A stretch of DNA of 36,391 nucleotides from assembly GCA_905214855.1 (NCBI GenBank), contig CAJMNU010000004.1, forward strand, positions 1-36,391. The letters run 5' to 3'. Every line of letters begins with the position of its first letter. Positions within the stretch are counted from its first letter, which is position 1. The translations under genes were made by a program, and so were the position numbers. The stretch is from an uncultured bacterium (GTDB taxonomy: Bacteria > Bacillota > Clostridia > Lachnospirales > Lachnospiraceae). Under the pieces are notes generated by a model, which was not told where the DNA came from, did no database searches, and saw only the letters and a program-made list of their open reading frames with translations. This document shows, in pieces, positions 7,089-15,071 of the stretch.

Positions 7089-7271
7089 TTATATATTGTT
7101 GCGCACTTCACCATTTCCCTGCCCAGCATCCAAAACCACCACTGCCTTGGAAGTTTTTGCTATTACCTCCTGCGTTTGCGTGATTTTTCCTGCCTGACTG
7201 GACAAAATACTGACTAATGATAACAGCAAAAGTCCCATCATACTTTGAAAAAATGCCTGTCTCACTCTCAT
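7089..7271 (-). CDS. cwlD: 5' part of the split CwlD-like amidase
   Basis: This short ORF encodes a signal anchor (basic MRVRQAFFQ, then about 17 hydrophobic residues), a linker, and the first amidase strand KAVVVLDAG at residues 42-50. The last ten codons (Q-G-N-G-E-V-R-N-N-I, then TAA) come from the element. Bases 7271-7120 plus 2943-2394 form the intact 702-nt gene. The ATG follows AAAGGCTGAG, a moderate ribosome site. Upstream, GTATG (7330-7326) and TATACTA (7306-7300) on this strand weakly resemble a sporulation sigma-G promoter, with a 19-base spacer that is slightly long. As it stands it can only make a truncated membrane peptide. Confidence 0.9.
   Translation of the reverse strand: MRVRQAFFQSMMGLLLLSLVSILSSQAGKITQTQEVIAKTSKAVVVLDAGQGNGEVRNNI
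7100..7124. other. Right attachment site: TGCGCA arm and core TGCCC
   Basis: TGCGCA (7100-7105) lies 15 bases from the T/G step of the core TGCCC (7120-7124). In the excised circle the two TGCGCA arms would be symmetric about the crossover. Beyond 7124 the amidase 5' coding sequence begins. Confidence 0.65.
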
Positions 7272-7384
7272 CTCAGCCTTTATTTTCTTCTTTTACCCCT
7301 AGTATATTCCCACAGCACGTTCCATCATACATGAAAACTCTTTCTTTTTATTGGGCTATTCTGTGATCATGTTCCTACACCTTA

Positions 7385-8902
7385 TCAATATGGAATATAC
7401 AATGTATTATAATCATGGTTTTCTTCCTTGATCATAGTCTGTATTGTCGTTGCAACTTCACTGAAATACTCACTGTCTTTCCAAAGTTTATATGCCGGAT
7501 CTTGCAAAATTTCTTCACTGGTATTCGGAATCGTTCCAGAATAAAAATTAGGATTCAGACGGGCATACAATTTTGCCATACTCTCACTATCCCCCACAGA
7601 AAGCCCATGAGCCTGCAAATCATAATACACATTCCAGTAAGAAATATCATAAAGGAACTCTTTAGCATATGCATCAAAATTCAACAATTCCCGATCTTTC
7701 TTGCCGTATTTCTTTGCCCACTTTTCTACTTCTACCTTTTTAGTATAATAATTCAGATCTCCATTGACTAAAATCTCCAATATCCCATATTTACACGGAT
7801 ACATCATCAACGCTCCGGTCACTACCTCATAAATTCTTGGTTCTTCCTGAGTATGAGTGTAATGCTGAATATGAAGATGTCCGCTTAAATGTAGATTAAT
7901 ATCATTATCTTCCCACATATGTATCAAGCGTTCATCATGCTCAATGGTACAATTTTGTATGAATTCTTCACTTGCCTGTGTCTGTTCCAAAAGATTGTGA
8001 TGTGTGACTGGGATGACCCGAATCCCTTCATCCCATGCTGCTTCCAGCTTTTCTTCAATCCATTGATATGTCCCTTCCTGAATCATTCCCCCCACTTGAT
8101 TCACAGGATCATATTGGCAGGAATCGATCATCAAAAGCCATGTATACTCATTTAATGGATAAATATAGCTTAAAGAAGCCGGATCTTCACTGATCGCCTC
8201 TTTATAACCAAATTCTTTATAAATATCCCGAAACTGCTGTGCTGAAATATTCTCTACTGGATATGTCCCTTCTTTTCTGTATCCACTTGCATATGGACTG
8301 TTAATATCATGATTTCCCGGAATCACCACTACAGGAATCCCTTTCTTCTCCAGTCGTCTTAAACGGTCTGCCAATGCCTCATGACTTTTTTTCTCTCCAT
8401 TTTTTGTTAAATCACCGCTCAGGATCAACACATCCGGCTGCTCTTTTTCAATGTCTTCCAAAAAGGCCATTAAAATCTCCCAACCATATTGTGTCAGCAT
8501 ACCATCGCTGTTTTGAAGCATTGCCTGAAAACTCTCTCCTTCATCACACAGTTCTTTTGCCAGATAATGGATATCCGTGGCAATTGCAATCCTTATCTCA
8601 ATATCTTCTTTGTTTATTCCTTCAGTATCTTTCCCCGAATCTTCCGAAACTTCTTCTGTCTCATCCGTTTCTGTCATCTCATCAGGAACACTCTCTGATG
8701 TGCCGCTCTGTGACTGTGTCTCATATCCCGGAATTTCCAGTGTTACTTTTGTCCCTTCCTCCAAAGATTCCTCATTAGTACTGCTACTGTCCTCACCACT
8801 GCTCTCTACAGTAGCTCCACCCAGACCAGGAATGCTTTGAGAACATGCCGTCAAGTCCCCCAAACACAAGATCATCAAAAATAAACTTATCTTTTTTTTC
8901 AT
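7385..8902 (-). CDS. Secreted metallophosphoesterase lipoprotein
   Basis: A calcineurin-like phosphoesterase of about 505 residues. It starts at ATG 8902, giving MKKKISLFLMILCLGDLTAC, a type II signal with lipobox L-T-A-C; the open frame extends 12 codons upstream. An acidic Ser/Thr/Glu-rich linker follows (to about residue 95), then the metal-binding series: ATDIHYLA (D-x-H), LILSGDLTKNG (GD), VVVIPGNHDI (GNHD), VTHHN and LSGHLHIQHY (GHxH). All metal ligands are present. It would be anchored outside the membrane and cleave phosphodiesters or monoesters; the substrate is unknown. Only 52 bases separate it from the GH18 gene upstream, so they are probably one operon acting on the cell envelope. 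Confidence 0.9.
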   Translation of the reverse strand: MKKKISLFLMILCLGDLTACSQSIPGLGGATVESSGEDSSSTNEESLEEGTKVTLEIPGYETQSQSGTSESVPDEMTETDETEEVSEDSGKDTEGINKEDIEIRIAIATDIHYLAKELCDEGESFQAMLQNSDGMLTQYGWEILMAFLEDIEKEQPDVLILSGDLTKNGEKKSHEALADRLRRLEKKGIPVVVIPGNHDINSPYASGYRKEGTYPVENISAQQFRDIYKEFGYKEAISEDPASLSYIYPLNEYTWLLMIDSCQYDPVNQVGGMIQEGTYQWIEEKLEAAWDEGIRVIPVTHHNLLEQTQASEEFIQNCTIEHDERLIHMWEDNDINLHLSGHLHIQHYTHTQEEPRIYEVVTGALMMYPCKYGILEILVNGDLNYYTKKVEVEKWAKKYGKKDRELLNFDAYAKEFLYDISYWNVYYDLQAHGLSVGDSESMAKLYARLNPNFYSGTIPNTSEEILQDPAYKLWKDSEYFSEVATTIQTMIKEENHDYNTLYIPY

Positions 8903-8954
8903 CTCTGTTCCCCCATTCCTGCTCTTTTCTATTTGCAATGTCCGTCCACATCAC

Positions 8955-10604
8955 CTATTTTTGATATCCGACCACATCCCAGACATCCTCTGTCTCCAGA
9001 CCAAGTTTCCAGCAGGCAACCCCTGCCAGTTCATACTTCTTGATCAAATCCATCTTCATCTGCAGAGATTTCGCATCCTCAAACCAGAGATACTGTTTTT
9101 GATCGTCTGTTTCTAATTCTCCATAAGAAAGACCAACATCATCCTGCCAGATCAATTCTACACCATTCTCTTCCAGCCATCTCTCAGAAGCTCCAATCCC
9201 CAATGCCTTAGAACTGACCACACCATCTTTCTCCGTCCACAATCTTGTGTAAAATGGGACTGCATTGATCACCCTCTCCTTGGGGACTTCCTTTAGTGTC
9301 TCCTTAATCCCCATTTCCACATATCCAATGGATGCCACAGGTCCCGGCTCTCCTCCAGAATAATGCTCATCATATCCCATAACAATGACATAGTCGGCAA
9401 CGATTCCTTGTTCTTTCCTATTATAAAATCTTGTGCCTGCAGTTGGCACATAATTGTCCACAGATAAAACCAAGCCCTCTTTGCAGCATTCAATCGATAA
9501 TTCTCTTAGAAACTGTACATAATGAACCCCAGCACTTTCCTTTAGGCTCTCAAAATCCATATTCAATCCATCCAACCCCAGATCCTTTGCCTCTTTGATC
9601 AACTTTTGGATCAAACGCTGCCGTACTGTTGTAGATGATAAAAGCACCTCTGTTTTTACATCATTGCTAAAATTATCCAAAAGCCCCCAAACCTGAATTC
9701 CTTTCTCATGTGCCTTTTCCACATAATCCTTACTTCCAAGAGAGGTAAAATTGCCCTCATTGTCTGTAAGTGAAAACCAGGTAGGGACTACTACATTCAC
9801 TCCCTGTGTCTTACTCAATAAATTTTCCAGATTTTGATTTGCGTCCGGATTTGTTACCTGATGAAATACCAGACAAACCTTTTCTTGCATATCAATATGA
9901 CTATACACTGGCTCTACAAAAGCACTTGCCAGTTTTTCTATCTCCTCACCTTTCATATCATGATTTCTAATATAACCAATACATCCATCTTTTGTTCTTA
10001 CCTTACTCCAAGAATCCATCTTTTCCAGAACAACAACATTCTCTCCCTTTTTTCCTATGGTTATGATAGGACTCTTGATCCCGCCTTTTTCTCTCACAGA
10101 TACATTATGTTTTAATTTAGCCACTGTCTGGCTATCCTTGGTATCTACAAAAATCCGTTTATATTCTCCTTTGTCAAATGCCTCCATACGCACATTGGTA
10201 TACTGTAAGATCAATCCTGCGGATATATACACTCCTTCTTCTGAAATCCAAAGAAGTTTCTTCCCGTCACTTCCTGTGACTTCTGCATTGGCAGATAACA
10301 ATTGATCGGGCATGGCATATACCAATTTCTTTTCTACATCATCCCAATAATATCTGTCATTCAAATATTGATTGACCCACTCTAACGGAAAATATGTCTG
10401 TTCTTCCATATAGATCGCTTTCTCTTCTGCCATCTGATTATCCAAAAAAATAGAAACCTTGTCTTTTTGTGTGTCAAATACTTCTTCCAGATCTGCCATC
10501 TCTTTTGAAGGCATATATCTCTTTGCCGTATTCCATCCAAAATATCCTGCGATCACGACAACAATCAAACCCATTGCAATAAACATTGGAATCAATCTTT
10601 TCAT
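8955..10604 (-). CDS. Membrane-anchored GH18 glycosidase with SH3-like domain (SleL/YaaH-like)
   Basis: The 549-residue protein has an N-terminal membrane anchor (residues 5-27), a segment resembling the copper-amine-oxidase N-terminal domain (about 50-110, YFPLEWVNQYLNDRYYW), a bacterial SH3-like stretch (about 165-215, VSVREKGG and WSKVRTKDGCIGYI), and a GH18 barrel from about 240. The catalytic motif reads LDGLNMDFESL: the acid Glu is present and Asn replaces the first inner Asp, as in SleL/YaaH spore-cortex glucosaminidases. LSVDNYVP, VIVMGYDEHY and the C-terminal GVACWKLGLE fit GH18. The start follows AGGAGG. A role in peptidoglycan or spore cortex is plausible, but vegetative homologues exist. 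Confidence 0.88.
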   Translation of the reverse strand: MKRLIPMFIAMGLIVVVIAGYFGWNTAKRYMPSKEMADLEEVFDTQKDKVSIFLDNQMAEEKAIYMEEQTYFPLEWVNQYLNDRYYWDDVEKKLVYAMPDQLLSANAEVTGSDGKKLLWISEEGVYISAGLILQYTNVRMEAFDKGEYKRIFVDTKDSQTVAKLKHNVSVREKGGIKSPIITIGKKGENVVVLEKMDSWSKVRTKDGCIGYIRNHDMKGEEIEKLASAFVEPVYSHIDMQEKVCLVFHQVTNPDANQNLENLLSKTQGVNVVVPTWFSLTDNEGNFTSLGSKDYVEKAHEKGIQVWGLLDNFSNDVKTEVLLSSTTVRQRLIQKLIKEAKDLGLDGLNMDFESLKESAGVHYVQFLRELSIECCKEGLVLSVDNYVPTAGTRFYNRKEQGIVADYVIVMGYDEHYSGGEPGPVASIGYVEMGIKETLKEVPKERVINAVPFYTRLWTEKDGVVSSKALGIGASERWLEENGVELIWQDDVGLSYGELETDDQKQYLWFEDAKSLQMKMDLIKKYELAGVACWKLGLETEDVWDVVGYQK

Positions 10605-10929
10605 CTGTTTCCTCCTGCGATTCTATGGCATCTTCAAGTCATGCTTCCTTAGTATGATCTGCTGCAACAAAAAGCCAAATCTCCAGCTTGAATTGCACTT
10701 TATGCAGTTATTATACCATATTTCATGTTTTAGAAGTTTGCATTTTTGTTAACTTTTTATGAACAGCCCCCCATTTTTCATCTATTAAAAATAAAATGAG
10801 GACAGCTGCCTTTTTCATCGAAATCATGGCAGTCTGCCCTCCAAAAACTGCAGTTTTTACAGTACGGAATCTTCTCCTGCAGACAATGTGATATTTTAAC
10901 TGTTTTTTGAAATTATCTTATAAAAAATA
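10605..10929. other. Intergenic region between the GH18 gene and the small ORF: promoter and terminator
   Basis: No gene is visible. On the minus strand there is an extended -10, TGGTATAAT (TATAAT at 10715-10710), driving the GH18 gene after a leader of about 100 bases. The other half holds the terminator of the kinase operon (10785-10841) and a 16-bp palindrome, AAAAACTGCAGTTTTT (10843-10858). Confidence 0.7.
10785..10841 (-). terminator. Terminator of the kinase-ATPase operon
   Basis: Read on the minus strand, GAGGGCAGACTGCC (10841-10828) pairs with GGCAGCTGTCCTC (10810-10798), with one bulge, followed by ATTTTATTTTT. It lies about 90 bases after the stop at 10930. Confidence 0.75.
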
Positions 10930-11166
10930 TCAGGTATAGTGTATTCTGTCAAAACGGATCTCTTTTAACACGCCATCCTGATCAATATAGTCCCCCATAT
11001 AAAAACCATCTCCTTCCTTCAATTCAAATAGTTTCCCCCATTCTTCCTGAGAACACAACTTTCCATCTATATAGATCGGAATTCCTCGCTCACTGTATCG
11101 TTTCAGACCTTCCAGATATCTTCTCTGCTGTTCCTCTCTTTCTCTTTCACTCATCTCATACTTCAT
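10930..11166 (-). CDS. Small hypothetical protein, 78 aa
   Basis: I do not recognise this protein. It begins MKYEMSEREREEQQRRYLEG, a charged helix, and continues with IPIYIDGKLCSQEEW and a beta-rich C terminus ending FDRIHYT. It has no signal peptide or metal motif. ATG 11166 was preferred because AAGGAGAGGGAG precedes it; an ATG nine codons upstream lacks a site. It is the last gene of the kinase and ParA-like operon, 58 bases after the previous gene, and is followed by a terminator, so it probably works with them. Confidence 0.65.
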   Translation of the reverse strand: MKYEMSEREREEQQRRYLEGLKRYSERGIPIYIDGKLCSQEEWGKLFELKEGDGFYMGDYIDQDGVLKEIRFDRIHYT

Positions 11167-11224
11167 GCTCCCTCTCCTTGGATCTCTTACCATTCTGTGA
11201 TATATAACTTCCTTACGGACTCCC

Positions 11225-11842
11225 CTATTTTAGAAACATTTGGAAAAAACGCATCACAGCCTCATTAATCCAATATGGACTCTCCAAAAAAGGAACTTGT
11301 ACAATAGATATGTGCATCATTCTCTCTATTTTCGCTCTGTTCTTTCTGCTTCCAAACACTGCAGCGTATAACCAGCCATCTTCCTGATCTCTTTTTGTCC
11401 ATCGTACAAAGTCCATATATTCCGCAATTTCCCAATCCACAGTACTTCCCATCACAATTTTTTTCTGACAGCGTAAAAATTCATTCCTCCCCTGTATATA
11501 ATCACATCCAAAATCAATAATAATGCATCTATAATCCTGACTCAGGCAATGTGTTATACTTGTTTCCAATGCTGCCGGATAATAATCCACTCCCTTATGA
11601 CAAAAATACATCCCCTCTTTTTGGCATTCTCCATACTGTTTCATAATCTTGAGGAAATCACCACTGGAATTCCATTCCAGCACAGCTGTTTTTTTCCAAA
11701 ACAGACCAGACATATAGGATGCAAGCAAAATCGCCATAAAAGTTGTTCCCACTTGCGGAGCAGTTCCCATAATCCCCCATGTCCGATTTATTTCCGGAAG
11801 ATGGATCGGATACCTCTTCCATATGATGTTGTGTTTTCCCAT
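11225..11842 (-). CDS. ParA/CpaE-like P-loop ATPase relative
   Basis: About 205 residues. The N-terminal part WGIMGTAPQVGTTFMAILLASYM resembles the deviant Walker A of the ParA/MinD/CpaE group, but the Lys is replaced by a Gln/Val series and GTT is kept, so ATP binding is uncertain. CIIIDFGCDY is a Walker-B-like strand. The remainder follows the layout of the ATPase half of the upstream kinase fusion (a strand with D-F-G, then V-x-x-G-S/G), so the two may be paralogous and may pair. It overlaps the kinase gene by about 55 bases, which suggests translational coupling. The start is uncertain: ATG 11842 or TTG 11872. Confidence 0.65.
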   Translation of the reverse strand: MGKHNIIWKRYPIHLPEINRTWGIMGTAPQVGTTFMAILLASYMSGLFWKKTAVLEWNSSGDFLKIMKQYGECQKEGMYFCHKGVDYYPAALETSITHCLSQDYRCIIIDFGCDYIQGRNEFLRCQKKIVMGSTVDWEIAEYMDFVRWTKRDQEDGWLYAAVFGSRKNRAKIERMMHISIVQVPFLESPYWINEAVMRFFQMFLK

Positions 11843-13196
11843 CTTCCTGTGTCTTTCTTTAAAAATTCCCAAAGTTCACCTAAAAAGCTGTCTCTCACCC
11901 CATTTCTTTCAAATACATCTGGAAAATAAGGCATACAAAACTGTACCTCTTTTCTCATATCTGCTGGCAGAAATTGTTGTTGCCGTCTCTGCTTTCTTCT
12001 ATCCATATGATTCCAGACAACACAGCATTTCTTCTGTTTCTTTAACCAGCAAACTGCTTCTACGCAGTCCTGCCATTCCCAGCTTTTTCCTCCGGCTACC
12101 AAAACCACAGCGTTCGCTTCCATGATTCCGGCTCTCCTTACATCAGCCCCAAAGTCTCTCAGCACCACCTCATACGTTCCCACCCGACGTTCTACACATT
12201 CCCCCACATATGGACAAAATGCCATGCCGAATATAAAGATCTCCCCCGGAGAACAGATTGGGATATGCTGATACCGTGCTAATTTTAATACCATTCCTGA
12301 TTGATTTTGTTCGTCGAATAGACAAGAAATATTCCTTTGATATAGATAGGACAGCAGACTTACCACTAGATGTGTGGTACCTGTCCCCGCTTTGCTTCCA
12401 GCAAAATTAATGATAAGAGATGGACGTTTTTCGCAAGTTGCTTTATCTGTGAGCGCTCTCAGTGCTTCCTCTAACATATCTACAGATTCATAGCGTTCTT
12501 CTTTTTTTTCCTGCAGACAGATTGAGAGCACTTCTCTCAATGGCTTCCCCAACTGTTCCAGACACGGTTTTTCCTGATGTTCAGGAACCATTTTTGTACA
12601 CATAAAATACAGAATCATGCCAATTGCATAGATATCTGTTCTCTCATCCAATTCTTCTTGTGTGTATTGTTCCGGAGCGGCAAATCCCACCGTTCCATAA
12701 CGTCTTCTTGAATCATTCGCCTCTGTACACAGCATTGCACGATTAAAGTCAACTAATTTTACTTTGTCATCCTCAACAACGATATTTTGGGGTTGTAAAT
12801 CCAGATATAAGATAGGGCAAAATTGATATGAATGTAAATAGGAAATGATCTGGCATAGCTGAACGCCATAAGACACCACTTTCATTTCCTCCAAACCTCC
12901 CAGTCGATTGACTAGGTTAAAAATACTCTCTCCTGTTATATACTCTTCTACCAGAAATCCATACTCAGAATCCTCTTCAATGTCATAGACAATAGGAATT
13001 CCCGGATGTCTCAATTCTTTCAATATGTAGGCTTCCCTCAAAAAACTGTCATATTCTTCACTGACTTTCGGCACTCTCTTGATCGCCCTCAATCCATCCA
13101 AACTGAGATGTCTGGCTAAAAACACGTCCCCCAGACTTCCGCTTCCAATCTTTCCAAGGATCTGATATTTTCCAAACAGAATGTCTTCTGTTACAT
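11788..13196 (-). CDS. Ser/Thr protein kinase fused to a P-loop ATPase-like domain; start codon problem
   Basis: The kinase frame begins before 13125, because ILGKIGSGSLGDVFLAR, the Gly-rich loop, is encoded at about 13160-13111. Further motifs are AIKRV (VAIK Lys), a divergent catalytic loop YLDLQPQNIV (HRDLKPEN-like, with Asp and Asn kept), KLVDFNRAM (DFG region), GTVGFAAPEQY and DIYAIGMIL. From about residue 265 a second domain begins with GSKAGTGTTHLVVSL, a deviant Walker A. The only ATG with a good site (AAAGGAGG, ATG 13196) is followed at once by TAA, and the kinase frame is shifted one base from it. No ATG, GTG or TTG in frame precedes the Gly-rich loop. This is either a frameshift (real or from sequencing) or non-standard initiation. 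Promoter: TTGAAA (13263-13258), 17-base spacer, TAGTAT (13240-13235). Confidence 0.75.
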
Positions 13197-13662
13197 AATC
13201 TCCTCCTTTCCTCTATCGTCCATCTCTTGCCTTTATACTAACGACTTACTCTATGATTTTCAAGAGGTTTTTCCTATTTTCTAAAAAACGCTATTTTAAA
13301 ACGCTTATCTGTTCTATTTATACTACTTTTACTATTCGACATCAGGATTAAAAAAACTTTTGCCCACAGCATCATGATTTATCTTTAGGATTATAGGATG
13401 TGGATCGTTCATTTTCTTTAAAAATATATTCTTTTCTTTAAAAACATATTTTTTTTCCTTAAAAATCTCTAAATTTTTTTACATAAGAATTGCCAACCTG
13501 TTATATCTTATAGTATAGTTAATAATAATAGTGGAGAATTCTGCTTTTTTCTTCACTAATCATATCTTCAATCCTATTGTCTGCAAGAGCCACAGATAAG
13601 TCTTGCACGAAAAATAAAAAATAGTATCATTATAACGTAAAGATAGGAAGTGATTTTTAATT
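13197..13662. other. Divergent intergenic region upstream of mecA, with a 20-bp tandem repeat
   Basis: No gene is visible in this AT-rich spacer. It holds the kinase-operon promoter (minus strand, 13263-13235), a tandem repeat in which the 19-mers at 13412-13430 and 13432-13450 differ at one base, a degenerate third copy, and a mecA promoter candidate: TTGCCA (13490-13495), 18-base spacer, TATAGT (13514-13519). The implied mecA leader is about 140 bases. Confidence 0.6.
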
Positions 13663-14388
13663 ATGAAAATAGAACGTATCAGTGAAAACCAGATTCGATG
13701 TACCCTCACCAGTTTTGATCTTAGTGTACGCAATTTAAATTTAAAAGAACTGACTTATGGCAGTGAAAAATCCCGTGCTTTATTTCGTGAAATGCTTCAG
13801 CGTGCTTCCAATGAAGTCGGATTTGATGCAGAAGATATACCACTGATGGTAGAGGCAATTCCTCTTTCAAATGACAGCATCATGCTTTTAATCACCAAAG
13901 TAGAAGATCCAGAAGAATTGGATACCCGCTTTGCTAAGTTTTCACCGGAATCTGATCCGGATCAATATCAAAACCTATATGATTTTTCACTCAGCCTTTT
14001 AGATGGAGCAGAAAAATTAGGAGCACTTTCCGATTCTTCTCAAGAAGCACAATCTGCTTTGGACACAGAATCAAAAGAAAACTCCAAAACCACCTGTCAG
14101 CTTAGAATATACCGTTTTGACAGTCTTGATAAAATATCCGATGCTGCCAAGGCTTCTGCACTTCCAGATTCTGTCAAGAGCGCTCTCTACAAAAAGCCCG
14201 GAGAACGTGAGTATTATCTTGTATTAAGTTCAGATCCTTCATCCAATGATGATTTCCATCGCCTCAGCAATCTTCTTTCTGAATATGGCACAAAAGTCAA
14301 TGCAGATCTTGCATCTGCGGCTTATTATGAAGAACATTTTGATAAATTGATTGCTGCTCATGCATTAGAAAATCTGACAAAGCTGTAA
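13663..14388 (+). CDS. mecA: MecA-family adaptor protein (ClpC adaptor)
   Basis: The 241-residue product has both MecA domains. The N-terminal one starts MKIERISENQIRCTLTSFDL and contains LKELTYGSEKSRALFREMLQ and VGFDAEDIPLMVEAIPL. An acidic linker at about 110-145 leads to the C-terminal ClpC-binding domain with YRFDSLDKISDAAKA, YYLVL and LSEYGTKVNADLASAAYYEEH. MecA targets substrates to ClpCP; in B. subtilis it acts on ComK and also on phosphorylated Spo0A. It has a good length and an AGGAAGTGA ribosome site about 11 bases upstream. It is monocistronic, followed by the hairpin at 14412-14434. Whether it touches sporulation here is unknown. Confidence 0.93.
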   Translation: MKIERISENQIRCTLTSFDLSVRNLNLKELTYGSEKSRALFREMLQRASNEVGFDAEDIPLMVEAIPLSNDSIMLLITKVEDPEELDTRFAKFSPESDPDQYQNLYDFSLSLLDGAEKLGALSDSSQEAQSALDTESKENSKTTCQLRIYRFDSLDKISDAAKASALPDSVKSALYKKPGEREYYLVLSSDPSSNDDFHRLSNLLSEYGTKVNADLASAAYYEEHFDKLIAAHALENLTKL

Positions 14389-14411
14389 CATCCAATCATA
14401 TAAACAGAATC

Positions 14412-14434
14412 TCCTCCGGTTCTTCACCGGAGGA
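14412..14434. terminator. Hairpin between mecA and the convergent selenium operon
   Basis: TCCTCCGGT (14412-14420) pairs with ACCGGAGGA (14426-14434) around TCTTC. On the minus strand it is followed by a moderately T-rich stretch. It probably serves both convergent units. Confidence 0.65.
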
Positions 14435-14445
14435 ATACCTGATCT

Positions 14446-15042
14446 TCACTCTTCTATTAGATCATATGGATAGTCAATATCTTTCTGCTCTTTCTGATCA
14501 ATCTCCACATACATGATATCTTCCGAATACCTTTTGATGACCTGTCTTCCCCCCTGATCTCCGCAAAGACTGCACAGTTCTTCTATATACTTCTGGTCAA
14601 ATATCACTGGATTTCCTGCAATCCCCTCAGATCTTACCCGTCCAATTCCCTTTTCACTCTGAGAAAATGCTTCTAAAAAACGGCATACACTTTCTGCCCG
14701 CAGCCAAGGCTGATCTGCCACAAAATATGCAATAGCATCTGCTTCTTGCTTTTTTGCCTCCTCTGCTCCTATCCTGACAGATGCCGCAATCCCTTCCTCT
14801 GCCTCTTGATTCCAGATTGCCTCCTGCACTTCTTTTCCTGCCTGAAAAATCTCCTCCTGATTCGTAACTGTACAGATTTCTATCTGCCACCCTTTTTTTT
14901 CCATCTCTTGTTTTACTTCATTTAACATGGTAAGCCCTTGTCTGTATAATGGTCTTCCTTTGCATGATTCCATCAATTTATTGCTCCCATATCGTTTGGA
15001 AGATCCGGATGCCATATAAATACACATAATATGCTTTCTCAT
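14446..15042 (-). CDS. ygfJ: MobA-like nucleotidyltransferase of the selenium/molybdenum cofactor cluster (YgfJ/MocA type)
   Basis: About 198 residues with the NTP-transferase signature MASGSSKRYGSNKLM (the LAxGxSxRxGxxK pattern) at the N terminus, AYFVADQPWLRAESV with the metal-binding Asp, and RSEGIAGNPVIFD with the substrate loop. MocA converts Mo-molybdopterin to its cytosine dinucleotide form; YgfJ, the relative in selenium-dependent hydroxylase clusters, is predicted to do the same or a related job. It overlaps yqeC upstream and is the last gene of the minus-strand unit. ATG 15042 is chosen from the family start; a TTG at 15075 overlapping the yqeC stop is possible and would give translational coupling. 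Confidence 0.88.
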   Translation of the reverse strand: MRKHIMCIYMASGSSKRYGSNKLMESCKGRPLYRQGLTMLNEVKQEMEKKGWQIEICTVTNQEEIFQAGKEVQEAIWNQEAEEGIAASVRIGAEEAKKQEADAIAYFVADQPWLRAESVCRFLEAFSQSEKGIGRVRSEGIAGNPVIFDQKYIEELCSLCGDQGGRQVIKRYSEDIMYVEIDQKEQKDIDYPYDLIEE

Positions 15043-15071
15043 ACTCTCTGCTCTGCTGCTCCTTTTCCCAC

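Larger units (their letters stand above)
2944..7120. mobile_element. 4,176-bp serine-recombinase element inserted in the amidase gene (skin-like)
   Basis: The element lies between two copies of TGCCC (2944-2948 and 7120-7124), exactly at the codon for the zinc-binding His of the amidase GHGG motif. Removing one copy plus the interior (4,176 bp) restores the reading frame and a canonical motif. Gene order is: 59-aa ORF, large serine recombinase, Spo0A-C protein (minus), XRE regulator, 33-aa ORF (minus), XRE/S24-like regulator, terminator. No conjugation, replication, capsid or resistance genes are present, so the cargo is almost entirely recombination and regulation. Excision, and its timing in sporulation, are inferred and not shown by the sequence. 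Confidence 0.88.

Noticed and set aside
2960..7106. TGCGCAC (2960-2966 and 7100-7106) as the recombination core
   Set aside because: It also keeps the frame (4,140 bp), but would yield LDAGQGNGEVRRWNAGHGG with a doubled motif. The TGCCC core yields the standard motif, and TGCGCA is better explained as a symmetric arm.
2944..7120. Element as an ICE, plasmid or prophage remnant
   Set aside because: No relaxase, type IV secretion, replication or structural phage genes; only recombinase and regulators.
7415..8840. Several plus-strand ORFs inside the phosphoesterase gene
   Set aside because: They are antisense to a gene with clear motifs and a lipobox and have no family resemblance.
13412..13450. 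CRISPR-like repeat
   Set aside because: Only two near-identical AT-rich copies separated by one base; there are no spacers or cas genes.
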